From Deltaproteobacteria bacterium ADurb.Bin207 (GTDB lineage: Bacteria; Myxococcota_A; Polyangia; Polyangiales; Polyangiaceae), in the NCBI GenBank assembly GCA_002070115.1, contig MWCO01000002.1, forward strand, positions 62,001 to 126,000: a stretch of DNA of 64,000 nt, in the 5' to 3' direction. Below are positions 1-9,499 of this stretch, piece after piece (the first letter of the stretch is position 1; each line of letters starts with the position of its first letter). A program made the position numbers and the translations under genes. The notes under the pieces are model-generated. The model saw nothing but the letters and a program-made list of their open reading frames with translations, was not told the origin of the DNA and did no database searches.

Positions 1-1586
1 TTGTGCAAAACCCCCGTGTCGATCATCAGGTCCCGCGCCGTTTTTCCTTCCAACGCTTCCCCATCTTTTCGCATCGCGGCACGCGTGGAAATGACCCCCA
101 TCACGCTAGCCCCATCGGCCACCACGAGCACAGACTGACGAACCGCAGGCAAGCGGTTCACCAGCTCGAAAGCAGACAACGACGCCGGCACCGTGTCTCG
201 CAACGGATCGATCAACTCCTCGATCGTCGTTGGCGTCAACTCGATCGACGATTGCACCGGACCTTGCGCTGGAAGCCCTGGACGATGGCCGGAAACCGGC
301 TCATCACGAATCGTCGCCGACATGATCGAGGCGGCCACCCCTGCCACCACCCCAGGAACGACAGCGTCGTAACTACGTGTAATTTCAACGATAAATGCCG
401 CGGCGGTGAGGGGAGCATGCACCACCGCCGACGCCATCGAGACCATCCCAACCGCCGCATACGATGAGGCTGGAGCAAACGTCTGAGGAGCGACACCGTG
501 AACGGCACGGCCCACCAGCCAACCGAGGCCCCCCCCCACGACAAGCGATGGAGAAAACACCCCACCTACACCCCGACTTCCCAAGGTAAGTGCCGTCGCA
601 GTGAGTTTTGCCACCAATACCGCGACGACGAACGAAATCGTTACAGAATTGGACAATAGACCCGACAGCGCGGGATAGCCCACCCCCACGGCCTGAGGAA
701 CCATCAGAACGACGCCACCCACCATCAACCCGCCCAAAACCGACGGCCACACCCCAGCGCATCGATCCCTCATCGATACCAACCATTCCGTTGCTTTGAG
801 GAGCAGAACGGCCAATGCGCCGCATCCTGTCCCCACGACAGCATGAATCACAAGGTCGAGCGGACTTTGCAACACGAACGGTGGCGCGGAAAATGGCGCA
901 TCGAGTCCTGCGCCCCATCGTGACAACCCCAACGAAACCCCCGCGGCAAGCAACAAATACGCAAGGCGCCGAATCGCGTACACCCCCAACACCACCTCCG
1001 CGGCAAAAACGACAGCCGCAAAAGGTGTATGGAAAATTCCCGCGATACTCGCGGAAACACCGCAAGCTATGAGCAGTTGTGCTCGACTATCATCGAGCCC
1101 AAACCGACGCGCAAACCATGAACCAAGCGCGGTGGAGGCTCGCGCCACCGGTCCCTCCGCTCCTACGCTCCCTCCCATCGTCATGGTCACTGCACAAGCC
1201 AGCAAACGAAGCAATGCAGTGGGAACGGCAAGAATCCCCACCGTCGTCAGGAATGACTTGCGCAATTCCTCGACTCCCGGTTCGCCAACCGCCATCGAGA
1301 TACGAGCAATAAGCCCGAGTACGAGCCCGCCCAGGGCCGGAATTGCCAACACCAGAAGCACGAATAGAGGGCGATCCAAGGAACGAAGATACGAAAACGC
1401 CCACCAATTCATGTCGATGAGCAGCCGGACCCCCAAAGCAAACCCACCACCACAGGCCCCCACGATGATGGCAGCCCACAACAACAACAAGCGTTCGTTG
1501 CGGAAGAGACGGTCCGTAACGGTATTGTGAATCAACAATTCGGGGCGAGACTCTCTCCAAGGCCGAGGGCGCGTCGAAGGTTGCAT
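1..1586 (-). CDS. ClC-family chloride channel or H+/Cl- antiporter with C-terminal CBS region (3' end outside the window)
   Basis: The frame stays open from an ATG at 1586 to the left edge, giving at least 528 residues with the C-terminus missing. The protein is an integral inner-membrane chloride channel or exchanger. The ClC signatures are visible: GAEGP near residue 140, with the gating glutamate, and GGVFSP near residue 337. The first ClC motif is diverged (GEPGVEEL instead of GSGIP). An acidic residue in VFAAEVV sits where exchangers carry the internal proton glutamate, so antiport is possible. After the last helices there is a linker and the start of a CBS domain (SVLVVADGASVMGVIS), the usual regulatory nucleotide-binding tail. 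The gene begins 22 bases after the acetoacetate-decarboxylase-like gene ends, so the two are probably co-transcribed. Confidence 0.88.
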   Translation of the reverse strand, partial: MQPSTRPRPWRESRPELLIHNTVTDRLFRNERLLLLWAAIIVGACGGGFALGVRLLIDMNWWAFSYLRSLDRPLFVLLVLAIPALGGLVLGLIARISMAVGEPGVEELRKSFLTTVGILAVPTALLRLLACAVTMTMGGSVGAEGPVARASTALGSWFARRFGLDDSRAQLLIACGVSASIAGIFHTPFAAVVFAAEVVLGVYAIRRLAYLLLAAGVSLGLSRWGAGLDAPFSAPPFVLQSPLDLVIHAVVGTGCGALAVLLLKATEWLVSMRDRCAGVWPSVLGGLMVGGVVLMVPQAVGVGYPALSGLLSNSVTISFVVAVLVAKLTATALTLGSRGVGGVFSPSLVVGGGLGWLVGRAVHGVAPQTFAPASSYAAVGMVSMASAVVHAPLTAAAFIVEITRSYDAVVPGVVAGVAASIMSATIRDEPVSGHRPGLPAQGPVQSSIELTPTTIEELIDPLRDTVPASLSAFELVNRLPAVRQSVLVVADGASVMGVISTRAAMRKDGEALEGKTARDLMIDTGVLH

Positions 1587-1607
1587 GCCATTGCCCCCCA
1601 CGCGGCG

Positions 1608-2315
1608 CTACTTGACTTTGAACCGCGCCGATGGCTCATCCATTCGGGTACGAAAAGAATCATACCAACGAACCCGCAGGGGATCTTGCAACTCGATGCT
1701 GACCCCCCGTAGTTGTTCGACCCGCTCATGACGTCGCAGCACCAATTCGGCGCTCGCGAACATGGCCTTTTCACGTCCAACCCCATCCACCATCATCTCA
1801 GTTTTGAGCACCTCGCCCCCAGAGCGTCCATAATAGCGCAATGGGAAACGTTCGGGCATACCTGGTCCCGGCCGCTTGAGTTCGAGACGCAGCACTTCGG
1901 CTCCTTTTTCCGATACGACCGCCTTCATTTTCGAGCGCTTGACGGAGATATCGATTCCCGCGTGAAAACTCGGCAATCCCCAATGCTGGGTCGATGCTTC
2001 CACCACGGCCTCCGAAGAAAACGCGGAGAACTGAATCCAATATCCGAAGTCACTCGCCCTTCGTTCCAACCATAACGCTCCCAGAGGCGGAGCCAGCCAC
2101 GGTTTGGGTCTTGCGGCAAAAGCGATGGCGCAGTGTTTGTAGGGCCCCCACGACGTGTCCTCGCAATCCAACACAAACGCCGCCACCAACACACGCCCCC
2201 CCCGCAACGCAATCGGCTCCAAAGGAGGAGGAACCAACGCGCGAACCGGGTTGAGCTGACAACGAAAAAGCGCGAACCATCCACGTGCCGCGCTGATGAC
2301 ATTGGGCAATTGCAT
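1608..2315 (-). CDS. Acetoacetate decarboxylase-like protein, probably without the catalytic lysine
   Basis: The 235 residues resemble the acetoacetate decarboxylase superfamily (ADC/DUF2071-like beta barrel). The N-terminus has the typical pattern of a short helix followed by VRALVPPPLEPI, a strand VLVAAFVLDCED, and a central segment STQHWGLPSFHAGI. In true decarboxylases the last segment carries the Schiff-base lysine in a G-x-P-K-K context. Here the residues after LP are Ser-Phe, so decarboxylase chemistry is unlikely. I infer a ligand-binding or other catalytic role. The gene lies between the GHL10 lipoprotein and the ClC gene on the same strand. The superfamily call is moderately sure; the function is not known. 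Confidence 0.6.
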   Translation of the reverse strand: MQLPNVISAARGWFALFRCQLNPVRALVPPPLEPIALRGGRVLVAAFVLDCEDTSWGPYKHCAIAFAARPKPWLAPPLGALWLERRASDFGYWIQFSAFSSEAVVEASTQHWGLPSFHAGIDISVKRSKMKAVVSEKGAEVLRLELKRPGPGMPERFPLRYYGRSGGEVLKTEMMVDGVGREKAMFASAELVLRRHERVEQLRGVSIELQDPLRVRWYDSFRTRMDEPSARFKVK

Positions 2316-2385
2316 GTCAAAGTTCCCTGGATGAAAACGCTACGTTAGCGGTCTTCCGACAACGAGGGCAAGCCCCGTCGATTCC

Positions 2386-4152
2386 TCAGGGCTGACACCC
2401 GATCTGTCCGGTGCTTTCTTCACACGTGCATGGTCCGCATTCCCCGCGAGGCTTCCAACTCCCATCGCAGCATTGATAGCTTGGGGAACATCCCCCATGG
2501 GCGTAGACCCCGCCATAGGTATGCTCACAGCTCGCGCCCCCGGAGCCTGCATCCGCCTGGCCATGGCCCTGCACCACGACGGCTTTGCTCTCCCTTCCCC
2601 AACGGTCGATGGCGGAAATCGCCCATGTGCCATCCGGTAGCGAAAAATCGGTGCGTTCGGAAGGAACGAGCCTTTCGAGTTCCCAGCCTCCCTGCTGCTC
2701 GCCATATACCGCCCAATAACGCATTTTTTCCGCACTCGAGAGGATGGTCACCGCGCCTTGGTCCACCTGCACCGAGGGATGGGCCAGTGGCGTATTGGCC
2801 GCACCCACGATCGCCGGAGAAGCCGCGGGACGATTGTAATACTCGTTGGCTAGCATCGTCCGCAATCCATTCGTGTTGTCCACGATGGGCTTCGCAGACC
2901 ACCAGATCGCACCGCGCGTGGCTCCCTGCGCAGCGTTCCGCACCGCATCCATCTGTGCGCGATGCTCATTCAGCCCATATTCGAGATACCCGGAATTGCC
3001 CGCCAGAAGCATACGCCCTGCCTCCGCGGCACGCTCATCCCACCAGGACAGCAACTTCTTGTACGGCTGGCCCGTCGATGTAGTCGGCCAGTATAGCTGC
3101 GGAGCAAGATATTCGAGCCATCCTTCTTGAATCCACTTGATCGGATCGGCATACAACGATTCGTATTGATCCAACCCCGTCACCCCCGCGGGCATGCCCG
3201 GCCGGTAAACCCCAAAGGGAGATATCCCCCAACGGACATCGTCACGCATCGCCTTCACCCGCTCCCCCACCGCCGCCACCATCCGATTGACATTGTCCCG
3301 ACGCCAATCCGCACGTGATTTTCCCCCTCCATACGCCGCAAAAGTAGCGTTGTCATCGAAGGTCAATCCAGTATCCGGATAGGGATAGAAGTAATCGTCG
3401 AAATGAAGTCCATCGAAATCGTAGCGCTCGAGTAAGTCCTCGATGACAGCCAGCGTGTGGTTGAACGCATCAGGATGACCTGGATCGAGCCATCGCAAGT
3501 TCCCGTAAGACACGACCGCTTGCGGCATCTGGTTGATGACGTGATTCGGCGCGCTCGCCCCCACATTGCCAGCTCTGGCCCGGTAGGGGTTGAGCCAGGC
3601 GTGCAGTTCGAGCCCTCGACGATGGCAGGACTCGAGCGTGAAGGTCAATGGATCATAGCCGGGGTCCACTCCTTGGGTTCCCGTCAAGTACCGACTCCAA
3701 GGCTCGAGATCCGAGGCATACAAAGCATCCGCCTCAGGGCGTACTTGAAAGAAAACCGTATTGAATCCAGCCTTTTCGACCGTATCGAGGATGGCCTCCA
3801 TCTGCGCCTTCTGCTCGGAAGCTTTGGTGCTCGTCGGCCAGTTGATACGCGATACCGTCGCAATCCATACTCCCCGCACCTCGCGACGATGGGATACGTC
3901 CACCGTGGTGACGACGGGTGGAGCATCAGCTTCTTGCTCGGCATCCGACGGGCTCGTCACATCTTCGGTTTTTTGATCTTGCTGCGCGACATCCTTGCCC
4001 GATGCATCATCGACCGTGATGACATCGTCCACCGAGGCATCCTGCTCGGTGGCTCCATCGGAAGGGGGCCACCAATCCTGACTCGACTCGGAGTCATCGG
4101 AACAGGCGGCGAGAAAAAGACCCGTGGAGAAAAAAACTAGCCAACGACCCAT
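2386..4152 (-). CDS. Exported lipoprotein with GHL10 glycoside-hydrolase-like domain
   Basis: The 588 residues begin with a lipoprotein signal (LFLAAC, lipidated Cys17), then an Asp/Glu-rich linker to about residue 85. Next comes a GHL10 (PF02638-type) TIM-barrel domain, about residues 90-420. It starts at REVRGVWIATVSRINWP and includes FFQVRPEADALY, the active-site-like DGLHFDDYFYP and WGISPFGVYRPG. A small beta domain and a Cys-rich tail follow (eight cysteines in the last 50 residues), probably disulphide-bonded outside the cytoplasm. Family members are linked to cleavage of cell-wall or exopolysaccharide glycans; the substrate here is unknown. The gene is downstream of lon on the same strand with a 72-base gap. 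Confidence 0.85.
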   Translation of the reverse strand: MGRWLVFFSTGLFLAACSDDSESSQDWWPPSDGATEQDASVDDVITVDDASGKDVAQQDQKTEDVTSPSDAEQEADAPPVVTTVDVSHRREVRGVWIATVSRINWPTSTKASEQKAQMEAILDTVEKAGFNTVFFQVRPEADALYASDLEPWSRYLTGTQGVDPGYDPLTFTLESCHRRGLELHAWLNPYRARAGNVGASAPNHVINQMPQAVVSYGNLRWLDPGHPDAFNHTLAVIEDLLERYDFDGLHFDDYFYPYPDTGLTFDDNATFAAYGGGKSRADWRRDNVNRMVAAVGERVKAMRDDVRWGISPFGVYRPGMPAGVTGLDQYESLYADPIKWIQEGWLEYLAPQLYWPTTSTGQPYKKLLSWWDERAAEAGRMLLAGNSGYLEYGLNEHRAQMDAVRNAAQGATRGAIWWSAKPIVDNTNGLRTMLANEYYNRPAASPAIVGAANTPLAHPSVQVDQGAVTILSSAEKMRYWAVYGEQQGGWELERLVPSERTDFSLPDGTWAISAIDRWGRESKAVVVQGHGQADAGSGGASCEHTYGGVYAHGGCSPSYQCCDGSWKPRGECGPCTCEESTGQIGCQP

Positions 4153-4224
4153 GAGTCGCGCTTAGCATACAAGGCGCACTCCGACCACGAGCCAGAGGAA
4201 AGGGAGAAGAAATTAGCGGGCTGA

Positions 4225-6630
4225 TCAATTTGCCGGGGGAGGCGCGTTTTGCACGTCGGCGGGTAGCGGCGTGGGCATGGTTTCCAAAGCATTTTCCAGC
4301 ACTTGATCCATGCGCTGCACAAATACGAATTCGAGTTCGTCTTTGATCTCCTTGGGAACCTCTTCGAGGTCCGCTTTGCAACGCTCCGGGAGCAAAAGAC
4401 GCCGAATTCCCGCGCGATGGGCTGCCAGGACTTTTTCCTTGATGCCCCCCACCGGCAACACCCGCCCTCGAAGCGTGATCTCACCGGTCATGGCCACATC
4501 ATGACGAACGCGGATCCCGGTCAGCATGGAAACGAGCGCCGTGAACATCGTCACGCCAGCGCTGGGGCCATCCTTGGGCATCGCGCCCGCAGGAATATGA
4601 ATATGCAAATCGCTTTTTTCGAGAAAATCCCGGTTGATGCCATAACGCTCGGCATTGGTCCTCACGTAGGACAAGGCCGCTTGCGCGGACTCTTTCATCA
4701 CATCACCGAGTTGACCCGTGAGCTGAAGCTTGCCCGTACCAAACATCTTCGTGGCTTCGATGAATAGGATTTCCCCTCCCACGCTGGTCCAAGCCAGCCC
4801 CGTAGCCACACCGGTTTCCTCCGTACGTTCCGCCACCTCACTGGTGAAGCGAATCGGTCCAAGATACTCGCGCAACTGGTCTTCCGTCTCAATGGTGCGA
4901 GGCGTGTCGTCGCCCTCCGCTACTTTCACCGCCACGCCACGGATGACGCTCGCAATCGATCGTTCGAGATTGCGAACACCAGCTTCTCTCGTCCAATGGT
5001 CGATGATTTCTTCGACCGCGGCATCGGTGATGTTGACTTGTTCTTCCGCTAGGCCGTGCTCTTCGAGTTGCTTCGGGATCAAGTGACGACGTGCGATGGC
5101 GAGTTTTTCACGACGGGTATATCCTGGCAGATCGAGGATTTCCATGCGGTCCCGCAGGGGCGGAGGAATCGGGTCCGGAACGTTGGCGGTGGCAATGAAC
5201 ATGACATGCGACAGGTCATAAGGGATCTCGAGGTAGTGGTCCGCAAAGGAGTTGTTTTGCTCCGGATCGAGCACTTCGAGCAGCGCTGCCGACGGATCTC
5301 CGCGGAAGTCATGGCCGATTTTATCGACCTCATCCATCATGAACACGGGATTGATCGTGCCCGCTTTTTTCATTCCTTGAATGATCTGCCCGGGAAGAGC
5401 CCCCACGTAGGTTCGTCGATGGCCCCGGATGGCCGCTTCATCATGCACACCCCCCAAAGAGATGCGGTGGAATTTCCGACCAAGCGCACGCGCCACGCTT
5501 TTTCCAAGCGATGTTTTGCCCACGCCAGGAGGCCCGATGAGGCACAAAATTGGGCCCTTTTTATCTTTTTTGAGCTTTCGAACCGCCAGGTATTCCACGA
5601 TGCGTTTTTTCACTTTGTCCAAGCCGTAATGGTCCTCGTCGAGCACCTCTCGTACCTTGAGGATATCCATGTTGTCTTGCGTGGATGTGGCCCAGGGGAT
5701 ATCGAGGATCCAATCGAGATACGTTCGCACCACCGTGTATTCGGCTGACCCCACCTGCATAGCTCGAAGACGTTTGAGCTGTTTGCGGGCGACTTGATCG
5801 GCTTCTTGAGGAAGCTCCGCTTTGGAAATACGCTCTTCGAGTCCATCCAGATCTCCCTGGTCGCCTTCGTCTTCGCCCAGTTCTTCTTTGATGGCCTTGA
5901 GTTGTTGACGCAGCACATATTCGCGCTGGTTTTTCCCCATTTCCTCTTTGATTTGGGAGTTGATGCGGTCGCGCATCTTGAGCACTTCTAGCTGGCGTGT
6001 AAGCAAACGAAGGACTTTTCGAATACGTTCCTTGACGTCCACCGTCTCGATGAGTTGCGCCTTTTCTTCCACCGGCGCGTCGAGGTTGGCGGCCACCAAA
6101 TCCGACAACGCTCCGGGCTCCTGAATGGAATCGATGAGAGCCGATGCCTCCCGAGGAAGTTCGGGCATGAGTTGAATGACCTGTTTTGCAATCTCTCGAA
6201 GACTCATCGCCAGCGCTTCGATCTCCACATCATCGGTCGCAGGCGGTTCGAGCTTCTGCACCTTTGCAATGAGATACGGTGACGTTTGCGGCATGGATGT
6301 CAGCCGAATCCGTGTCAATCCCTGCAAAATCAGGGAGTAATTGCCTGAACTATGTTTCAAGGCTTTCAGCACTCGCGCCGCACACCCCACCGGGTATAGA
6401 TCATCGAAACCAGGATCGTCTGTCGCTGGATCCCGTTGCGCAAAAATCGCAATCACAGGACTGGAAAAGCTATCCATCTCCTCGACGAGGGCGACAGACT
6501 TTTCTCTGCCCACGTCGAAGGGCGCCACAGCGCCAGGAAAAAGCACGGCATTTCGAATCGGCAATACGGGAAGCCGATCTCCGAAAGTAACTTCGTCTTC
6601 TGAACGATGCGGGTTCTTTTTTTCCGACAT
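4225..6630 (-). CDS. lon: Lon ATP-dependent serine protease
   Basis: The 801-residue length is normal for LonA, the cytoplasmic quality-control protease. Domains in order: N-terminal LAN/substrate-binding domain from [14 protein letters not shown] (residues ~18-215), a coiled-coil segment, the AAA+ module with Walker A GPPGVGKT near residue 363 and sensor region [12 protein letters not shown], then the Lon protease domain. The catalytic dyad is present: Ser in PKDGPSAG (~residue 690) and Lys in [14 protein letters not shown] (~residue 730). A Shine-Dalgarno AAGGA lies about 7 bases before the ATG. The clpP/clpX genes that often accompany lon are not here; the gene sits in a run of minus-strand genes. 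Confidence 0.97.
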   Translation of the reverse strand: MSEKKNPHRSEDEVTFGDRLPVLPIRNAVLFPGAVAPFDVGREKSVALVEEMDSFSSPVIAIFAQRDPATDDPGFDDLYPVGCAARVLKALKHSSGNYSLILQGLTRIRLTSMPQTSPYLIAKVQKLEPPATDDVEIEALAMSLREIAKQVIQLMPELPREASALIDSIQEPGALSDLVAANLDAPVEEKAQLIETVDVKERIRKVLRLLTRQLEVLKMRDRINSQIKEEMGKNQREYVLRQQLKAIKEELGEDEGDQGDLDGLEERISKAELPQEADQVARKQLKRLRAMQVGSAEYTVVRTYLDWILDIPWATSTQDNMDILKVREVLDEDHYGLDKVKKRIVEYLAVRKLKKDKKGPILCLIGPPGVGKTSLGKSVARALGRKFHRISLGGVHDEAAIRGHRRTYVGALPGQIIQGMKKAGTINPVFMMDEVDKIGHDFRGDPSAALLEVLDPEQNNSFADHYLEIPYDLSHVMFIATANVPDPIPPPLRDRMEILDLPGYTRREKLAIARRHLIPKQLEEHGLAEEQVNITDAAVEEIIDHWTREAGVRNLERSIASVIRGVAVKVAEGDDTPRTIETEDQLREYLGPIRFTSEVAERTEETGVATGLAWTSVGGEILFIEATKMFGTGKLQLTGQLGDVMKESAQAALSYVRTNAERYGINRDFLEKSDLHIHIPAGAMPKDGPSAGVTMFTALVSMLTGIRVRHDVAMTGEITLRGRVLPVGGIKEKVLAAHRAGIRRLLLPERCKADLEEVPKEIKDELEFVFVQRMDQVLENALETMPTPLPADVQNAPPPAN

Positions 6631-6737
6631 GATGTTTCCTTGGATGCCCGGCTCGCGTGGCTCATCGCTTCACGATGCTCAACGTTGGTTGCGGACCAGC
6701 ACGTCTGGAGCAAGCTAATCACGACAGGCGGTGGGGG

Positions 6738-9278
6738 CTAGCCCTCGTTCGCGATCTTTTTTCCGACGGTAAAAAAACGCGAACGAAGCGGGGCCAGCAC
6801 CGAGTCGGGGCCGCCATGGACGGCTGCCCAGCCCAAGGCAGTCACGTAACACGCCGCTGCCAAAAAAAACGTTCCTTGCACACCCAAGCGCTCGCAAATC
6901 GGTACGAACAACATCGCTCCCACCACGTTGGCCGCGGCGCTCATCCCCCACAACCACGCCAGACTACGGTCCGCTTGGCTTCGAACTTTCAGGATCTCCA
7001 TGTACCACGGCACGGCAAGGCCTAGCACCGCGCCAAAGGCAATCACTACCCCCACCGCAGTCCCCATCCTCGTTTCCATGGACCAACCCATCCCGGCGGG
7101 CACCGCCCAATGGGCAAAAACCCACAGCAGAAAAAACGCCGCCGCATAGATCATCGCCAACCGAAGGGCCCCTGCCCGGTTGGCCGAAACCACCTGCAGC
7201 ACCACCAGACTGCCCAATCCGTAGCCCATCAACAGCGATGGCAACACAATGCTCAACGAGTACAAAGGCCCCCCGACAAACAGCGACAGCAGCAAAAACA
7301 AGCCATTTTCCGCGAGGATGAACGCAAAACCGCAAAGCAAAAAATACGGCATCACGCGCAAAGCCCCTCTACCATCTTGCCCTCGACGCCTCGCCACCAG
7401 CCACGGAACGACCACCATCCCCACCGCGGCGGCCAGCGCCAAGACCAGTAGCCATTGTGCCGATGCCATCGGATACAACCACCCCGAGGGACTCGGAGCC
7501 CCCCGTTTTCCCCGGATCCAATAAAAATAGGGACGATCATCCGTCACCGGACGCACGTCGTAAGGATACGCCTCCAACAGCGCCTGTCGTTCCGCCCGGG
7601 AAGCTCGCCCCAACCGGCGAAACATGACGTCGCCAGGCCGTTTCACGATCGCGTCCCCATCGATGAACGGGTCCCATAGCACCTGAAAGCCTGCATCCGC
7701 GGCGAATTGGCGCAAACGCTCCACTTCTTGTTGTGTATAATCTTCCCCTTTTTTCACAATCGCGTTTTCCCAAAACCCCTCGGATACCACACAAATCCGA
7801 CGCCCCGGATCGTCGACCCCTTGCTCATCCAATACCTCCAAGAACGTCGCAAACATGCGCAGCGCAAGCGTGGGAGGCTCCAAATGCCAATGCGTCAACG
7901 CCAACTGTCCGCGAGGCGAAAGCACCGACAAATAATCTTTCACCGCATCTTTCGTATACAGGTAGTTTTCGCTCAGCGCATTGCCCGCCGTCTGAATGGC
8001 CGTCAGTGTATCCACACCGCTCGCCAGCACGACATCGTAGGGGCGCTGCCCTGCCTGGGAACGCACGAAATGCCTTGCTTCCGCTTGAAAAATGCGAACG
8101 TCGGTGATGTCGTCGGACTTCAAAAACCGCGTATACGCAAGCCGTTCCGGGTCTTCTGGACGCCCCAACAGCAGCGAATACATGTCCGGATTGAGTTCTG
8201 CCGCATCTATCTCATCGATTTCATAAGCTTTTCCTACAAGAAGGTCGATGCCGCCCCCGGGGCCGAGCACCAAGACGCGTTCGGTTTCCGGACGCAACAC
8301 GTAGGGTATCGCCCATAGGGTCCTTCCGAGCATTCCTTCGCGCGTCGGCTTTTCCCCTAAAGCGAATTGACGGGTATTGGCGCTGCCGTCCACCAGCACC
8401 ATGCGTCCCCACAGCGGCTCAGACCAGTCTTTGCGGGATAAACCATAGCGAAACCCGCCAATATGAGATTCGCCCGTCGGACTGACGTCGATTCTTGCGA
8501 TCGGATTCCAATAGGTCTGAACCGCGCCACCGAAGGTCATGAATTCTGCCTTCAACGGCGCGTGTTTGAAAGACACCATGTCGAAGTGCAACGTGGATTG
8601 CAAAACCCGAGGTACAAGCAGCACAGCCGAGCACGAAAGCGCCATGGCCGTCGTTCCAAGCGCAAGTTCCCGCAAACGTCGTTTCGGCTCGAGGCTTCGA
8701 AGGATGAGAGCGCCGACGAATCCGAGGAGGGAGGCGGCCACGACACTACCGTAGCCGCCTACGAGCGAGAGCCCTAACGGTCCCAAGACGGCGCCCATTC
8801 CAGCTCCGAAAAGATCCCAAAAATAAACCCGCGTGGGACGCATGCCTTTGGCGACGAGCAAGGCGCTCACGCAGACGCCTGCAAAAAAAAACGGAACAGC
8901 GAAAAGCAGGAAGTAAACGGGCAGGGAAATGAGCCCAACGAGCCCCGGAAATGCGGGATCGAGCGGAAGGACGAGAAAGAGCGCAACGACTGCGGGAACG
9001 GAAGCGGCATACCCCAAGGCCCAGGGCCAGAGCCGAAGGGGGTCCGCCTCTTTTTCTGGAGAATACCTATGAGAAAGCAGATGCACGTACACCCCACCCA
9101 CACCGAAACCGAGAAGGGCAATGGAGATCACGGCGAACGTGTAATGATGCTCCAGTTTGTTCGAAAACAGCTTGGTGATCAGGACTTCCAGGTGCAGGGT
9201 CGACGCAGCCAACAACGCCAGCGCGAGATACATCGCCAAGCGGCGTCGTTGGGCAAGGTCGAAATAGAGCGGGGACAT
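6738..9278 (-). CDS. Large polytopic membrane protein with spermidine-synthase-like Rossmann domain
   Basis: About 846 residues from the ATG at 9278. A TTG at 9374 would add 32 hydrophilic residues and is less likely. N-terminal hydrophobic helices (~residues 16-240; for example ALALLAASTLHLEVL) are followed by a soluble domain with a spermidine-synthase/SAM-methyltransferase-like nucleotide loop (VLVLGPGGGIDLLVG, ~residue 336) and DVVLASGVDTLTA. At least five more helices follow at ~residues 630-840. Myxobacteria and related groups commonly encode such membrane spermidine-synthase-like proteins, whose reaction is unproven. The gene lies about 107 bases upstream of lon on the same strand. Confidence 0.75.
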   Translation of the reverse strand: MSPLYFDLAQRRRLAMYLALALLAASTLHLEVLITKLFSNKLEHHYTFAVISIALLGFGVGGVYVHLLSHRYSPEKEADPLRLWPWALGYAASVPAVVALFLVLPLDPAFPGLVGLISLPVYFLLFAVPFFFAGVCVSALLVAKGMRPTRVYFWDLFGAGMGAVLGPLGLSLVGGYGSVVAASLLGFVGALILRSLEPKRRLRELALGTTAMALSCSAVLLVPRVLQSTLHFDMVSFKHAPLKAEFMTFGGAVQTYWNPIARIDVSPTGESHIGGFRYGLSRKDWSEPLWGRMVLVDGSANTRQFALGEKPTREGMLGRTLWAIPYVLRPETERVLVLGPGGGIDLLVGKAYEIDEIDAAELNPDMYSLLLGRPEDPERLAYTRFLKSDDITDVRIFQAEARHFVRSQAGQRPYDVVLASGVDTLTAIQTAGNALSENYLYTKDAVKDYLSVLSPRGQLALTHWHLEPPTLALRMFATFLEVLDEQGVDDPGRRICVVSEGFWENAIVKKGEDYTQQEVERLRQFAADAGFQVLWDPFIDGDAIVKRPGDVMFRRLGRASRAERQALLEAYPYDVRPVTDDRPYFYWIRGKRGAPSPSGWLYPMASAQWLLVLALAAAVGMVVVPWLVARRRGQDGRGALRVMPYFLLCGFAFILAENGLFLLLSLFVGGPLYSLSIVLPSLLMGYGLGSLVVLQVVSANRAGALRLAMIYAAAFFLLWVFAHWAVPAGMGWSMETRMGTAVGVVIAFGAVLGLAVPWYMEILKVRSQADRSLAWLWGMSAAANVVGAMLFVPICERLGVQGTFFLAAACYVTALGWAAVHGGPDSVLAPLRSRFFTVGKKIANEG

Positions 9279-9499
9279 GCTTCGCAGTTCGGAGCCTACG
9301 AGAGGGCTTGGAGGTTGGCTAGACTGGATTTGCGGGCGCAGGGAATTGCCATGCCGAATGGCAGCCGGAAGCAATGTCCTTCTGGCAATCGGAGATCACA
9401 GGCGAGACATGGCAGATCCCAATTTTTTTACGGAACCAAGGGAAATAAGAGGATTAGTCAATGGGCTTGGGGGCACGATGTGTGCAACAATTGAAGCCG

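Noticed and set aside
385-1065. 226-codon minus-strand frame
   Set aside because: It is a different frame of the ClC gene; the ClC frame has the conserved motifs.
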